Program-made: the position numbers and the translations under genes | Assembly: GCF_042646385.1 (NCBI RefSeq) | Contig: NZ_JBHRTO010000001.1 | Span: 3,014,616 to 3,078,615, forward strand | Direction: 5' to 3' | DNA length: 64,000 nucleotides | DNA from: Cypionkella sinensis | GTDB lineage: Bacteria; Pseudomonadota; Alphaproteobacteria; Rhodobacterales; Rhodobacteraceae | Shown here: one piece after another, positions 42,223-49,813 of the stretch | Numbering within the stretch: position 1 is the stretch's first letter | How the letters are laid out: every line of letters starts with the position of its first letter | Notes under the pieces: generated by a model | The model's database searches: none | What the model saw: the letters and a program-made list of their open reading frames with translations, nothing else | What the model was told of the DNA's origin: nothing

Positions 42223-42581
42223 TGAACATGTCCAAAATTACAGTTTTCCCGCTTCTGGCCTTCGCCGCACTCAGCCTCAGCGCTTGCGTGGACGGTCTGA
42301 CCCCTTACACCGCCGGACCGAACACGGTGATCGCAACCGCCAAGGATTCCGGTCGTGACAGCACTGGGCTGATCGAAGGCGAAGCCGCCATCGCTTATGA
42401 CCCCGATGGCTGCCAAGGCTGGATCATCGACGATGGTGTCGAAGGCTACTCGGGCCGCCGGTATGACCCGGTGTCGGGCCTGCCGGTCTGCAACAATCAC
42501 TACCCGCCGGGCACGGTTCTGGGCAACTACCAGACCTCGTCGGCGCCGATCCGCGATTATGTGCCCGCGCGCCGCAACTGA
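42222..42581 (+). CDS. Small lipoprotein sharing the Cys-bounded motif
   Basis: 119 residues from ATG at 42222, overlapping the upstream stop; an ATG six bases later is also possible. The lipobox is ALSLSAC with lipidated Cys22, so it is a membrane-anchored lipoprotein. Residues 60-90 repeat the neighbour's motif: DPDGC, W, DDGVEGY, R, DP, GLPVC. No other domain. A strong terminator follows, so the two genes form a two-gene operon. I do not recognise a named family. Confidence 0.8.
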   Translation: MNMSKITVFPLLAFAALSLSACVDGLTPYTAGPNTVIATAKDSGRDSTGLIEGEAAIAYDPDGCQGWIIDDGVEGYSGRRYDPVSGLPVCNNHYPPGTVLGNYQTSSAPIRDYVPARRN

Positions 42582-42607
42582 TCTGCGCTTGCACTGTGAA
42601 ATCAAGC

Positions 42608-42640
42608 AAAAGACCACGGAAATTTCCGTGGTCTTTTTTT
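42608..42640 (+). terminator. Strong rho-independent terminator
   Basis: AAAGACCACGGAAA pairs perfectly with TTTCCGTGGTCTTT and is followed by a run of seven T. It lies 27 bases after the lipoprotein stop and closes the OmpA-lipoprotein operon. Confidence 0.93.
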
Positions 42641-42686
42641 ATCGCCTGCTTCTTGCGCAAACATGTCGCTGTCATCACTTTGATAA

Positions 42687-42709
42687 CAAGAACAAGCAGG
42701 TTGTTCTTG
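42687..42709. promoter_or_regulatory. Inverted repeat upstream of phoH
   Basis: CAAGAACAA (42687-42695) and TTGTTCTTG (42701-42709) are perfect nine-base arms around GCAGG, 62 bases before the phoH start. It could be an operator or an RNA hairpin in the 5' leader; no T run follows, so a terminator is unlikely. Confidence 0.5.
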
Positions 42710-42770
42710 CCAGAGTATTTGGCGCGCCTACACTACATCTAGACGTCACCTGAACCGCAAGGAGATCCCT

Positions 42771-43790
42771 TTGGGCATCAGCGCGCTAACGCCCCCGACC
42801 CGTTCCGAGGATATTGTCGAGACTGTCCTCGAATTTCCCGATAACCGGCTGCTGATCAGCCTTTGCGGCGAGTTTGACCGTAATCTGGCACAGGTCGAGC
42901 ATCAGATGGGGGTGCATGTGCTGCGGCGGGGCAACCGCCTGTCGGTGATAGGTGACAAGGTTGCGCGCGAACAAGCGGCGGCTGTGCTGCGCGGTCTGTA
43001 TGCGCGGCTTGAGCAAGGGCGCAGCGTTGTCGCGGGCGATATTGACGGCGCGATACGGATGGGGCGGCCAATGCCGGATACCAAGCTGGAAGGATCGGAG
43101 CAGATCGAGATGTTCACCGGCGGCGGTGGCATCGAATTGCGCACCCGCAAAAAGCCGATCGAGCCGCGCACCGAGGCGCAGAAGGAATATGTGAAGAACC
43201 TGTTCGCCAATGAGATGGGCTTTGGCATCGGGCCTGCGGGCACCGGCAAAACCTATCTCGCGGTGGCGGTGGGTGTGACCATGCTGATCTCGGGCGCGGT
43301 TGAAAAGATCATCCTGTCGCGTCCGGCGGTTGAGGCGGGCGAGCGTCTGGGCTTTCTGCCCGGCGATATGAAGGAAAAGATCGACCCCTATATGCAGCCG
43401 CTTTACGATGCGCTGAATGACTTCCTACCCGCCAAGCAGATTCAGAAGCTGACGGAAGAAAAGCGGATCGAGATTGCGCCGCTGGCCTTCATGCGCGGGC
43501 GGACTTTGTCGAACGCCTTTGTGGTGCTGGATGAGGCGCAGAACGCCACTACCATGCAGATGAAGATGTTCCTGACCCGTCTGGGTGAGGGTTCGCGCAT
43601 GGTGATCACCGGCGACCGCACCCAGGTCGATCTGCCGCGCGGCACCGCCTCGGGCCTTGCCGATGCCGAGCGGATCTTGAAGGGCGTCAAGGGTGTGACC
43701 TTCAACTACTTCTCGTCGAAAGATGTGGTGCGGCATCCGTTGGTCGCCCGCGTGATCGAAGCCTATGAGCGGGACGAGGCGCAGGGCTGA
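42771..43790 (+). CDS. phoH: PhoH-family ATPase
   Basis: 339 residues. P-loop NTPase with Walker A GPAGTGKTYLAV and Walker B VVLDEAQNAT; the preceding KPIEPRTEAQKEYVK is typical of PhoH/YbeZ. It partners with the endoribonuclease YbeY, encoded next, in RNA handling linked to ribosome maturation. The start is read as TTG at 42771 because AAGGAG sits six bases upstream and the family similarity starts soon after. First gene of the phoH-ybeY-corC-type-lnt run. Confidence 0.92.
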   Translation: MGISALTPPTRSEDIVETVLEFPDNRLLISLCGEFDRNLAQVEHQMGVHVLRRGNRLSVIGDKVAREQAAAVLRGLYARLEQGRSVVAGDIDGAIRMGRPMPDTKLEGSEQIEMFTGGGGIELRTRKKPIEPRTEAQKEYVKNLFANEMGFGIGPAGTGKTYLAVAVGVTMLISGAVEKIILSRPAVEAGERLGFLPGDMKEKIDPYMQPLYDALNDFLPAKQIQKLTEEKRIEIAPLAFMRGRTLSNAFVVLDEAQNATTMQMKMFLTRLGEGSRMVITGDRTQVDLPRGTASGLADAERILKGVKGVTFNYFSSKDVVRHPLVARVIEAYERDEAQG

Positions 43791-43869
43791 ACCGAGCTTG
43801 AACAGGCTGCGGCACGTGATCGGATTGCGCGCGTGCCGCGCAAGCCTTCTTCAGCGCTGACGCGCGGGT

Positions 43870-43926
43870 GGGGGCTAGCCCCCAAGGGTTTGGCAAGCCA
43901 AACCCTTCCCCCAGAGTATTTGGGCC
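43870..43926. repeat. Double hairpin plus GTATTTGGG element between phoH and ybeY
   Basis: GGGGGCTAGCCCCC (43870-43883) is a perfect palindrome; it is followed at once by a hairpin of AAGGGTTTGGC and GCCAAACCCTT (43884-43907) and then CCCCCAGAGTATTTGGGCC. A related element is at 52509-52543, and the AGAGTATTTGG piece alone is at 42712-42722. There is no T run. Looks like an interspersed intergenic repeat that may attenuate transcription. Confidence 0.6.
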
Positions 43927-43971
43927 AATGTGAAAGCTTGAGGCAGCAGGGGCATTGCGCTATTGGGCGGC

Positions 43972-44472
43972 ATGGAACCACTTGTTGATATTGTCATCGA
44001 GGATGACCGCTGGGCGGATTTCGGGCTGGAGGCTGTGGCCACACCTGCTGTGCGCGCTGCCTTTGCCGAGCTCGGCTTGCCGGAAGTGGGATTTACGCTG
44101 TGTCTGATGGGCTGCGATGACGCGCGGATTCTGGAACTGAACGGCGATTTTCGCGGCAAGGCCAAGCCGACCAATGTGCTGAGTTGGCCGTCAGAGGAGC
44201 GCGGCGCGGCCGAGGGTGAAGTGCCCGATCTGCCGGAACCGGGGGATGCGGATGATCCCGAATCCTTGGGCGACATTGCAATTTCCTATGACACTTGTGC
44301 GGCAGAGGCCGCCGAGGCGGGCAAGCCTATGGCCAATCATGTCACGCATCTGGTGGTGCATGGGCTGTTGCATTTGCTGGGCTATGATCACATTCACGCA
44401 GGCGACGGTGATCTGATGGAGGCCACCGAGGTGCGGATACTTGCGCGTCTTGGGCTTTCTGACCCATACTAA
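43972..44472 (+). CDS. ybeY: Endoribonuclease YbeY (rRNA maturation)
   Basis: 166 residues. The zinc-binding signature is HGLLHLLGYDH followed by His in IHAGD, characteristic of YbeY. RGKAKPTNVLSWPS is also conserved. The enzyme acts in 16S rRNA 3'-end maturation and ribosome quality control. The ATG at 43972 gives MEPLVDIVIED; a TTG three codons upstream is an alternative. The 181-base gap after phoH holds the hairpin repeat. Confidence 0.93.
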   Translation: MEPLVDIVIEDDRWADFGLEAVATPAVRAAFAELGLPEVGFTLCLMGCDDARILELNGDFRGKAKPTNVLSWPSEERGAAEGEVPDLPEPGDADDPESLGDIAISYDTCAAEAAEAGKPMANHVTHLVVHGLLHLLGYDHIHAGDGDLMEATEVRILARLGLSDPY

Positions 44473-44509
44473 CCTATCGGCCTTTCGGGGCGTTTTGGAA
44501 CAAGGACCA

Positions 44510-45412
44510 ATGGGCAGTAGCAACGACGGGTTATCCGCAGCGCCAAGGGCGCGCGAGGATGCCGATGAGGCCGAGGCCTCGCCACGTGGATTCTTTGGGC
44601 GGCTGTTGTCTGCCTTCAACTCAACCGACAGCAGTGAAGGCGATGAAGAAGCCGCAGCGCTGACCCCCGCGCAGGGTGGTGGTCTGGGGTTGAGCAACCT
44701 GCGGCGTTTGCGGGTCGATGATGTCGCCATTCCAAAGGTTGAGATTGCCGCCGTGCCGCTGGATATCGGCAAGGATGATCTGGTCGAGGCATTCCGTCAG
44801 CATGGCTTCAGCCGCTTGCCGGTCTACAAGGGCACGCTGGATCATCCGCAGGGATTGGTGTTGCTGAAAGACTTGGCCTTGCAGCACGGCTTTGGTGCTT
44901 CGGGGCGGTTCTCGTTGAAGAAATTGCTCCGCCCGGTGCTGTTTGCGCCGCCGTCGATGCCCGCGGGCACGCTGTTGCAGAAGATGCAGCGCGACCGGGT
45001 GCATATGGCGCTGGTGATTGACGAATATGGCGGCGTCGATGGGCTTGTGACCATCGAAGACCTGATCGAAACCGTGATCGGTGAGATTGAGGACGAGCAT
45101 GACGAGGTTGAAGGCGCGCTCTGGAAAGAGGAATCTCCGGGCGTGTTCGTGGCGCAATCCACCGTGCCGCTGGATGAGTTCGAGTCGGCGATTGGCCTGA
45201 CCCTGCGTAATGGCGAGGATGACGAGGATATCGACACGCTCGGCGGGTTGGTGTTTCTGCGCACGGGCCGGGTGCCGGTGCGCGGTGAGATCGTGCCGCA
45301 TGAATCCGGGGCAGAGTTTGAGGTGTTGGACGCCGATCCGCGCCGGATCAAGCGGTTGCGGGTGCGCTTGCCCGGTGCAGTGACGCCTGCCGCGACAGAG
45401 GCCGAGGCTTAG
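44510..45412 (+). CDS. CBS-domain CorC/HlyC-type protein
   Basis: 300 residues. After a low-complexity acidic N terminus come a CBS-domain pair (VDDVAIPKVEIAAVPLDIG ...; HMALVIDEYGGVDGLVTIED) and a C-terminal CorC_HlyC domain (DTLGGLVFLRTGRVPVRGE). No transmembrane DUF21 part is present, so this is the soluble CorC/YbeX form that accompanies ybeY and lnt in many proteobacteria. It has been linked to magnesium efflux and ribosome biology. The ATG at 44510 follows AAGGACCA. Confidence 0.88.
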   Translation: MGSSNDGLSAAPRAREDADEAEASPRGFFGRLLSAFNSTDSSEGDEEAAALTPAQGGGLGLSNLRRLRVDDVAIPKVEIAAVPLDIGKDDLVEAFRQHGFSRLPVYKGTLDHPQGLVLLKDLALQHGFGASGRFSLKKLLRPVLFAPPSMPAGTLLQKMQRDRVHMALVIDEYGGVDGLVTIEDLIETVIGEIEDEHDEVEGALWKEESPGVFVAQSTVPLDEFESAIGLTLRNGEDDEDIDTLGGLVFLRTGRVPVRGEIVPHESGAEFEVLDADPRRIKRLRVRLPGAVTPAATEAEA

Positions 45413-45413
45413 G

Positions 45414-46877
45414 ATGCGTTGGGGCTGGCCGGGTTGGCGCGTGGCCGCGCTGGCGACTGGGCTGGGTGTTGCTGTCGCCTCTGGGCAGGCGCCGCTCGGC
45501 GCGTGGTATCTGGCTTTGCCCGCTTTGGCCGTCCTGTGTGGCTGGATCGGGCGCGGCGCGGCGCCGGTCTGGCTTTCGTGGTTCGCGGGGGCGGGCTATT
45601 TCGGCGCGGCGCTGAATTGGATCGTGCAGCCGTTCATGGTCGATGCCGCGCGCGATGGCTGGATGGCCCCGTTTGCGCTGGTGTTGATGGCGTTCGGCAT
45701 GGCGCTGTTCTGGGCGCTGGCTGGCTGGCTGAGCCGTTATAGTCGCAATGCCACGCTAGGGTTCGCGTTGGCGCTGGCGGTGTCGGACCTGCTGCGCAGC
45801 TATGTGTTGACTGGATTCCCTTGGGCGCTGATCGGCCATATCTGGATCGACACACCCGTCGCACAACTGGCAGCTTACGTCGGGCCGAGTGGGTTGTCGC
45901 TGCTGACCGCCTTGCTGGCCGCAGGTTTGGCGCTGCGTCGGCCTTTGCCCGTGGTGGGGGCGGTTGCCGTGCTTGCGGCGGCTTGGGGATTTGGCGCGTG
46001 GACTTTGGCACAGCCGATGCCTGCCGACCGCGCGGTGACTTTGCGGCTGGTGCAGCCCAACGCCGAGCAACAGGCGAAATGGGATCCGGCTTTGGCCAAT
46101 CAGTTTTTCGACCGCTTGCTGAGTTTGACCGCTGCCAAGCCCACGCCTGATCTGGTGATCTGGCCGGAAACCGCGTTGCCCTATCTGCTCGACCGTCACC
46201 CCGAGATCGGCGGCATGATCGCCAGCGCGGGCAATGGTGCTCCGGTCGCCATTGGGATGCAGCGGGTGGAAGGCGACAAGGCGTGGAACACGCTTGCGGT
46301 GATCGAGCCCGATGGCATGACCGGGGCCACCTATGACAAGCACCATCTGGTGCCGTTTGGCGAATATATCCCATTTGGCGATGCGTTGTTTCAGTGGGCG
46401 AATATCTCGGCCTTCGCGTCGCAGATGGGCAACGGCTATATGGCCGGACCGGGGCCGCACCTGCTGGATTTTGGCCCAAAATTGGGCCGCGCTCTGCCGC
46501 TGATCTGCTATGAGGCGGTGTTTCCGCAAGACTTGCGTGGCACCGAGCGCGCCGATTGGCTGCTGCAAATCACCAATGATGCGTGGTTTGGCACTCTGAC
46601 AGGCCCGTTCCAGCACGCAGCCCAAGCCCGCCTGCGTGCCATCGAACAGGGCCTGCCCTTGGTGCGGGTGGCCAATACCGGCGTGACGGCGGTCTATGAC
46701 GCGCGCGGTCGCATCACCGCCAGCCTGCCGTTCGGAATCGCCAGTTATCTGGATGCCGCGCTGCCCGCCGCCTTGCCGATCACCCCCTATGCCCGCTTTG
46801 GCGAGTGGCCCCTGCTGGTGTTGCTGGCCGGACTCGCTGCGGCACTGTTGCAGCCTTGGAAACGCAGGTTCGCTTGA
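45414..46877 (+). CDS. lnt: Apolipoprotein N-acyltransferase
   Basis: 487 residues. N-terminal about 200 residues hold six to seven membrane helices; the C-terminal part is a periplasmic nitrilase domain with the catalytic triad Glu in IWPETALPY, Lys in YDKHHLVPFGEYIPF and Cys in LPLICYEAVFP. Adds the third acyl chain to bacterial lipoproteins, completing their maturation. Its ATG is one base after the preceding stop, so it is coupled to the CBS-protein gene. It is followed by the metK riboswitch. Confidence 0.95.
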   Translation: MRWGWPGWRVAALATGLGVAVASGQAPLGAWYLALPALAVLCGWIGRGAAPVWLSWFAGAGYFGAALNWIVQPFMVDAARDGWMAPFALVLMAFGMALFWALAGWLSRYSRNATLGFALALAVSDLLRSYVLTGFPWALIGHIWIDTPVAQLAAYVGPSGLSLLTALLAAGLALRRPLPVVGAVAVLAAAWGFGAWTLAQPMPADRAVTLRLVQPNAEQQAKWDPALANQFFDRLLSLTAAKPTPDLVIWPETALPYLLDRHPEIGGMIASAGNGAPVAIGMQRVEGDKAWNTLAVIEPDGMTGATYDKHHLVPFGEYIPFGDALFQWANISAFASQMGNGYMAGPGPHLLDFGPKLGRALPLICYEAVFPQDLRGTERADWLLQITNDAWFGTLTGPFQHAAQARLRAIEQGLPLVRVANTGVTAVYDARGRITASLPFGIASYLDAALPAALPITPYARFGEWPLLVLLAGLAAALLQPWKRRFA

Positions 46878-46914
46878 CCTTTTCGACGGCTTGAGTCTAA
46901 GGGGCTGGATAAAA

Positions 46915-46959
46915 CCCGCACAACGGCTTCCTGGCGTGCGGCGATAACCCAACGGAGCA
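46915..46959 (+). promoter_or_regulatory. SAM/SAH riboswitch of metK
   Basis: CCGCA, then ACAACGGCTTCCTGGCG, then TGCGG form the stem and conserved internal core, followed a few bases later by AACGGAGCA. These conserved pieces match the SAM/SAH riboswitch class found in front of metK in Rhodobacterales. The GGAG is also the ribosome-binding site of metK (ten bases before the ATG), so ligand binding should hide it and shut off translation. Confidence 0.93.
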
Positions 46960-46966
46960 CTTCCCC

Positions 46967-48133
46967 ATGAGCCGCCAGAACTATATTTTCACCTCGGAAT
47001 CCGTGTCCGAGGGCCACCCGGACAAGCTTTGCGATCGGGTGTCGGATGCCATCCTCGATTCTTTCCTGACCGAAGAGCCCAACGCGCGCGTGGCGTGTGA
47101 GACCTTTGCAACCACCAACCGCGTGGTTGTGGGCGGCGAAGTCGGCCTGTCGAGCGAGAAAAAGACCGCCGACATGGTCGAGCGCGTGGAAGACATCGTG
47201 CGCGCCTGTGTCAAGGACATCGGCTACGAGCAGAAAAAGTTCCATTGGGAAAAGGTCAAGGTTCACAACTATCTGCACGAGCAGTCGGCGCATATCGCGC
47301 AGGGCGTGGACAAAGACGGCGCGGGCGACCAAGGCATCATGTTCGGCTATGCCTGCCGCGAGACGCCCGAGCTGATGCCGGCCCCGATCCAATATGCGCA
47401 CGCCATCCTGAAACGACTGGCCGAAGCGCGCAAATCTGGTGCCGAGCCGACGCTGGGCCCGGATGCCAAAAGCCAGCTTTCGCTGCGCTATGTCGATGGC
47501 AAGCCGGTCGAAGTCACCTCGATCGTGTTGTCGCACCAGCACAACAACAAAAAGCAATCCTCTGCTGATATCCGCGCGATTGTCGAACCCTATATCCGCG
47601 AGATTCTGCCGGAAGAATGGCTGACCCCGGCAACCGTCTGGCACGTCAACCCGACGGGCACTTTTGTGATCGGCGGGCCGGATGGTGACGCAGGCCTGAC
47701 GGGCCGCAAGATCATTGTGGACACCTACGGGGGCGCGGCCCCGCATGGTGGCGGCGCTTTCTCGGGCAAGGATCCGACCAAGGTTGACCGCTCGGCAGCC
47801 TACGCCGCGCGTTATCTGTCGAAGAACGTCGTGGCCGCAGGCCTTGCCGACCGCTGCACCTTGCAGGTGTCTTACGCGATTGGCGTGGCAGAGCCGCAGT
47901 CGATCTATGTCGACACCCACGGCACCGGCACCGTGCCGGATGACGTGATCGAACGGGCCGTCGCGTCCTGCATGGATCTGACGCCCCGCGGTATCCGCGA
48001 GCATCTGAACCTGACCAAACCGATCTATGCCCGCACCTCGGCCTATGGTCACTTTGGCCGCGCGCCGGAAGCCGATGGCGGTTTCTCGTGGGAGAAAACC
48101 GATCTGATCGACGCGCTGAAAGCGGCGGTCTAA
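46967..48133 (+). CDS. metK: S-adenosylmethionine synthetase
   Basis: 388 residues, usual length. Signature sequences: FTSESVSEGHPDKLCDRVSD (ATP/Mg site near the N terminus), GAGDQGIMFGYA and GGGAFSGKDPTKVDRS. Makes SAM from methionine and ATP; tetrameric cytoplasmic enzyme. Controlled by the SAM/SAH riboswitch immediately upstream. The 108-base gap to queF contains GC-rich inverted repeats that may end the transcript but no T run. Confidence 0.97.
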   Translation: MSRQNYIFTSESVSEGHPDKLCDRVSDAILDSFLTEEPNARVACETFATTNRVVVGGEVGLSSEKKTADMVERVEDIVRACVKDIGYEQKKFHWEKVKVHNYLHEQSAHIAQGVDKDGAGDQGIMFGYACRETPELMPAPIQYAHAILKRLAEARKSGAEPTLGPDAKSQLSLRYVDGKPVEVTSIVLSHQHNNKKQSSADIRAIVEPYIREILPEEWLTPATVWHVNPTGTFVIGGPDGDAGLTGRKIIVDTYGGAAPHGGGAFSGKDPTKVDRSAAYAARYLSKNVVAAGLADRCTLQVSYAIGVAEPQSIYVDTHGTGTVPDDVIERAVASCMDLTPRGIREHLNLTKPIYARTSAYGHFGRAPEADGGFSWEKTDLIDALKAAV

Positions 48134-48241
48134 CCTGAAACAGGCGCGGCCTCGGGCGGCATCGAGCCGCCTCTCGGCCGCGTTGCCACGGAAGTTTGCA
48201 GCGGCGGTGCGCAAGTGCCGCCGCTTGCATAGGGGGATGTG

Positions 48242-48706
48242 ATGACGCACACGGATGTCTCGGGCCTGACGCAACTGGGCGCGGCCACCACTTTGCCCGC
48301 AAGCCCGGATCAGGCTGTGCTGGAGAAAGTGCCAGCGGGCCATGCAGGCACGCTTTATTGCGTGCGCTTCACCGCGCCCGAGTTCACCTCGCTGTGCCCG
48401 ATGACAGGCCAACCCGATTTTGCCCATATCGTCATCGACTACGTGCCGCGCGATTGGCTGGTGGAAAGCAAATCGCTGAAGCTTTACCTGCACAGCTTTC
48501 GCAATCACGGCGCGTTCCACGAAGATTGCACGCTGGATATTGGCAAGCGTCTGGTGGCGCTGTTGGATCCGGTCTTGCTGCGCATCGGTGCCTATTGGTT
48601 CCCGCGTGGCGGTATCCCGATTGATGTGTTCTGGCAGACAGGCGCGCCGCCCGAAGGCGTTTGGCTGCCCGATCAGGGTGTGGCGCCCTATCGGGGCCGG
48701 GGTTGA
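48242..48706 (+). CDS. queF: NADPH-dependent preQ0 reductase
   Basis: 154 residues, the short unimodular form. The thioimide-forming nucleophile is Cys52 in EFTSLCPMTGQPDF, and ESKSLKLYLHSFRNHGAFHE is the QueF motif. Converts 7-cyano-7-deazaguanine to 7-aminomethyl-7-deazaguanine in queuosine synthesis. The ATG at 48242 follows AGGGGGATGTG; a GTG one codon earlier is an alternative. No recognisable preQ1 riboswitch is seen upstream. Confidence 0.94.
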   Translation: MTHTDVSGLTQLGAATTLPASPDQAVLEKVPAGHAGTLYCVRFTAPEFTSLCPMTGQPDFAHIVIDYVPRDWLVESKSLKLYLHSFRNHGAFHEDCTLDIGKRLVALLDPVLLRIGAYWFPRGGIPIDVFWQTGAPPEGVWLPDQGVAPYRGRG

Positions 48707-48757
48707 CGCAAGCCCCAAAGCAAGGCTAGAGGCCCACAGAACCACCGGGGGCAGGCC

Positions 48758-49444
48758 ATGTATGATCCAGTCGAACGCCGCAATTTCTACGGCCGCGTGC
48801 ATGGCAAAACCCTGCGCGCCAGCCAGAAGACCTATCTCGAGGAAGACCTTGGCCGTCTGAGTTTGCCGGGTGTTGTCCGCGATGAGAACCCTGACCGCGC
48901 ACCCATTGATCTGACGCGCTTTGGCGGCAAGCCGCTGTGGCTCGAAATCGGCTTTGGCGGCGGTGAGCATCTGGTGCATATGGCCGCCACCTATCCCGAG
49001 ATCGGCATCATCGGTTGCGAGCCTTTCGTGAACGGCATCGCGATGTTGCTGGGCAAGATTCGCGCGGCGGGGGTAGAGAACCTTGCGATCCATCCGGGCG
49101 ATGTGCGCGATCTGTTCGACGTGTTGCCCGCAGCCAGCATTGCCAAAGCCTTCCTGAACTATCCCGACCCGTGGCCGAAAGCGCGCCACCACCGTCGCCG
49201 CTTCGTCACCCCAGATTATCTCGCGGGCCTCGCGCGGGTGTTGCAGCCCGGTGCCGAATTCCGTGTCGCCACCGACATCCCCGATTATGTGCGCCAAACG
49301 CTGGAAGAAGTCCCGCAGGCTGGCTTCACCCTGTTGGATCAGGGCGATCAGCCGTGGTCAGACTGGATCTCGACTCGCTACGAGCAAAAAGCCCTGCGCG
49401 AAGGCCGCCCGCCGCATTACCTGACCTTCCGGCGCAACGCCTGA
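48758..49444 (+). CDS. trmB: tRNA (guanine-N7-)-methyltransferase
   Basis: 228 residues. SAM-binding motif WLEIGFGGGEHLVHMA; the TrmB signature LNYPDPWPKARHHRRRF is intact, and the C-terminal SDWISTRYEQKA is typical. Methylates G46 in tRNA variable loops. Metal and cofactor handling fits its position after metK and queF, giving a small tRNA-modification group. The 369-base gap that follows contains no convincing gene. Confidence 0.95.
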   Translation: MYDPVERRNFYGRVHGKTLRASQKTYLEEDLGRLSLPGVVRDENPDRAPIDLTRFGGKPLWLEIGFGGGEHLVHMAATYPEIGIIGCEPFVNGIAMLLGKIRAAGVENLAIHPGDVRDLFDVLPAASIAKAFLNYPDPWPKARHHRRRFVTPDYLAGLARVLQPGAEFRVATDIPDYVRQTLEEVPQAGFTLLDQGDQPWSDWISTRYEQKALREGRPPHYLTFRRNA

Positions 49445-49585
49445 CACAGCGGGCAAATGCGCTCCGCGCCAGAGGCTTCTGCTGCGCAGCAGGGGCATGG
49501 GTTTGACGGTAAAAGCAGGGGTAACTCACCGCTGAAGAGTAACCCAAATAACGCCTATACCGATACAGCCACAACATATTGTGGA
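49445..49585. other. Gap downstream of trmB with hairpins, no gene
   Basis: This part of the 49445-49813 gap holds CTGCTGCGCAGCAG (palindrome near 49478), a near-perfect stem of GGGGTAACTCAC against GAGTAACCC (about 49514-49554), and CACAA/TTGTG arms at 49570-49583. Read on the minus strand these follow the promoter-like element at 49586-49634, so they could be the body of a small RNA antisense to the gap. No reading frame with supporting features is present. The rest of the gap (49635-49813) shows only the aroA leader. Confidence 0.35.
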
Positions 49586-49634
49586 ATTTAGCCCTAAATT
49601 CCATAAAAAGCACAAGTCATTCCCAGTTGGGAAT
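49586..49634 (-). promoter_or_regulatory. Palindrome plus promoter-like element, copy 2
   Basis: On the minus strand: TTCCCAACTGGGAA (with A and T outside, 49619-49634), TGAC, TTGTGC (49615-49610), 18 bases, CTAAAT (49591-49586). The order and spacing equal those of copy 1 at 15595-15642. The -10-like box lies within a separate perfect inverted repeat of TGGAATTTAG and CTAAATTCCA (49582-49603). It points away from aroA towards trmB. Confidence 0.55.
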
Positions 49635-49813
49635 ACGTTTCAGGCTGACCTCGCGCCGTTTCCAAAAGACGGAATGCCAGCAGAACGGTGCAGCGGCAGC
49701 TGCGTGCGCGGCCCCCTCGATGGGGGCCAAGCGCGCAGCCCTTTTCAGGTCAACCGTGGACCCCGGCCTTTGCTTGCGCTATCAGCGTGCAAACTCGCTT
49801 GCAGGAGACCGCG

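Noticed and set aside
48134..48241. Possible preQ1 riboswitch before queF
   Set aside because: Only GC-rich hairpins are present; the preQ1 aptamer's conserved C-rich and A-rich segments are absent.
49326..49613. 95-codon minus-strand frame at the trmB end and gap
   Set aside because: Two thirds lie antisense to trmB, no ribosome-binding site fits, and composition is frame-shadow-like; structured RNA fits the gap better.
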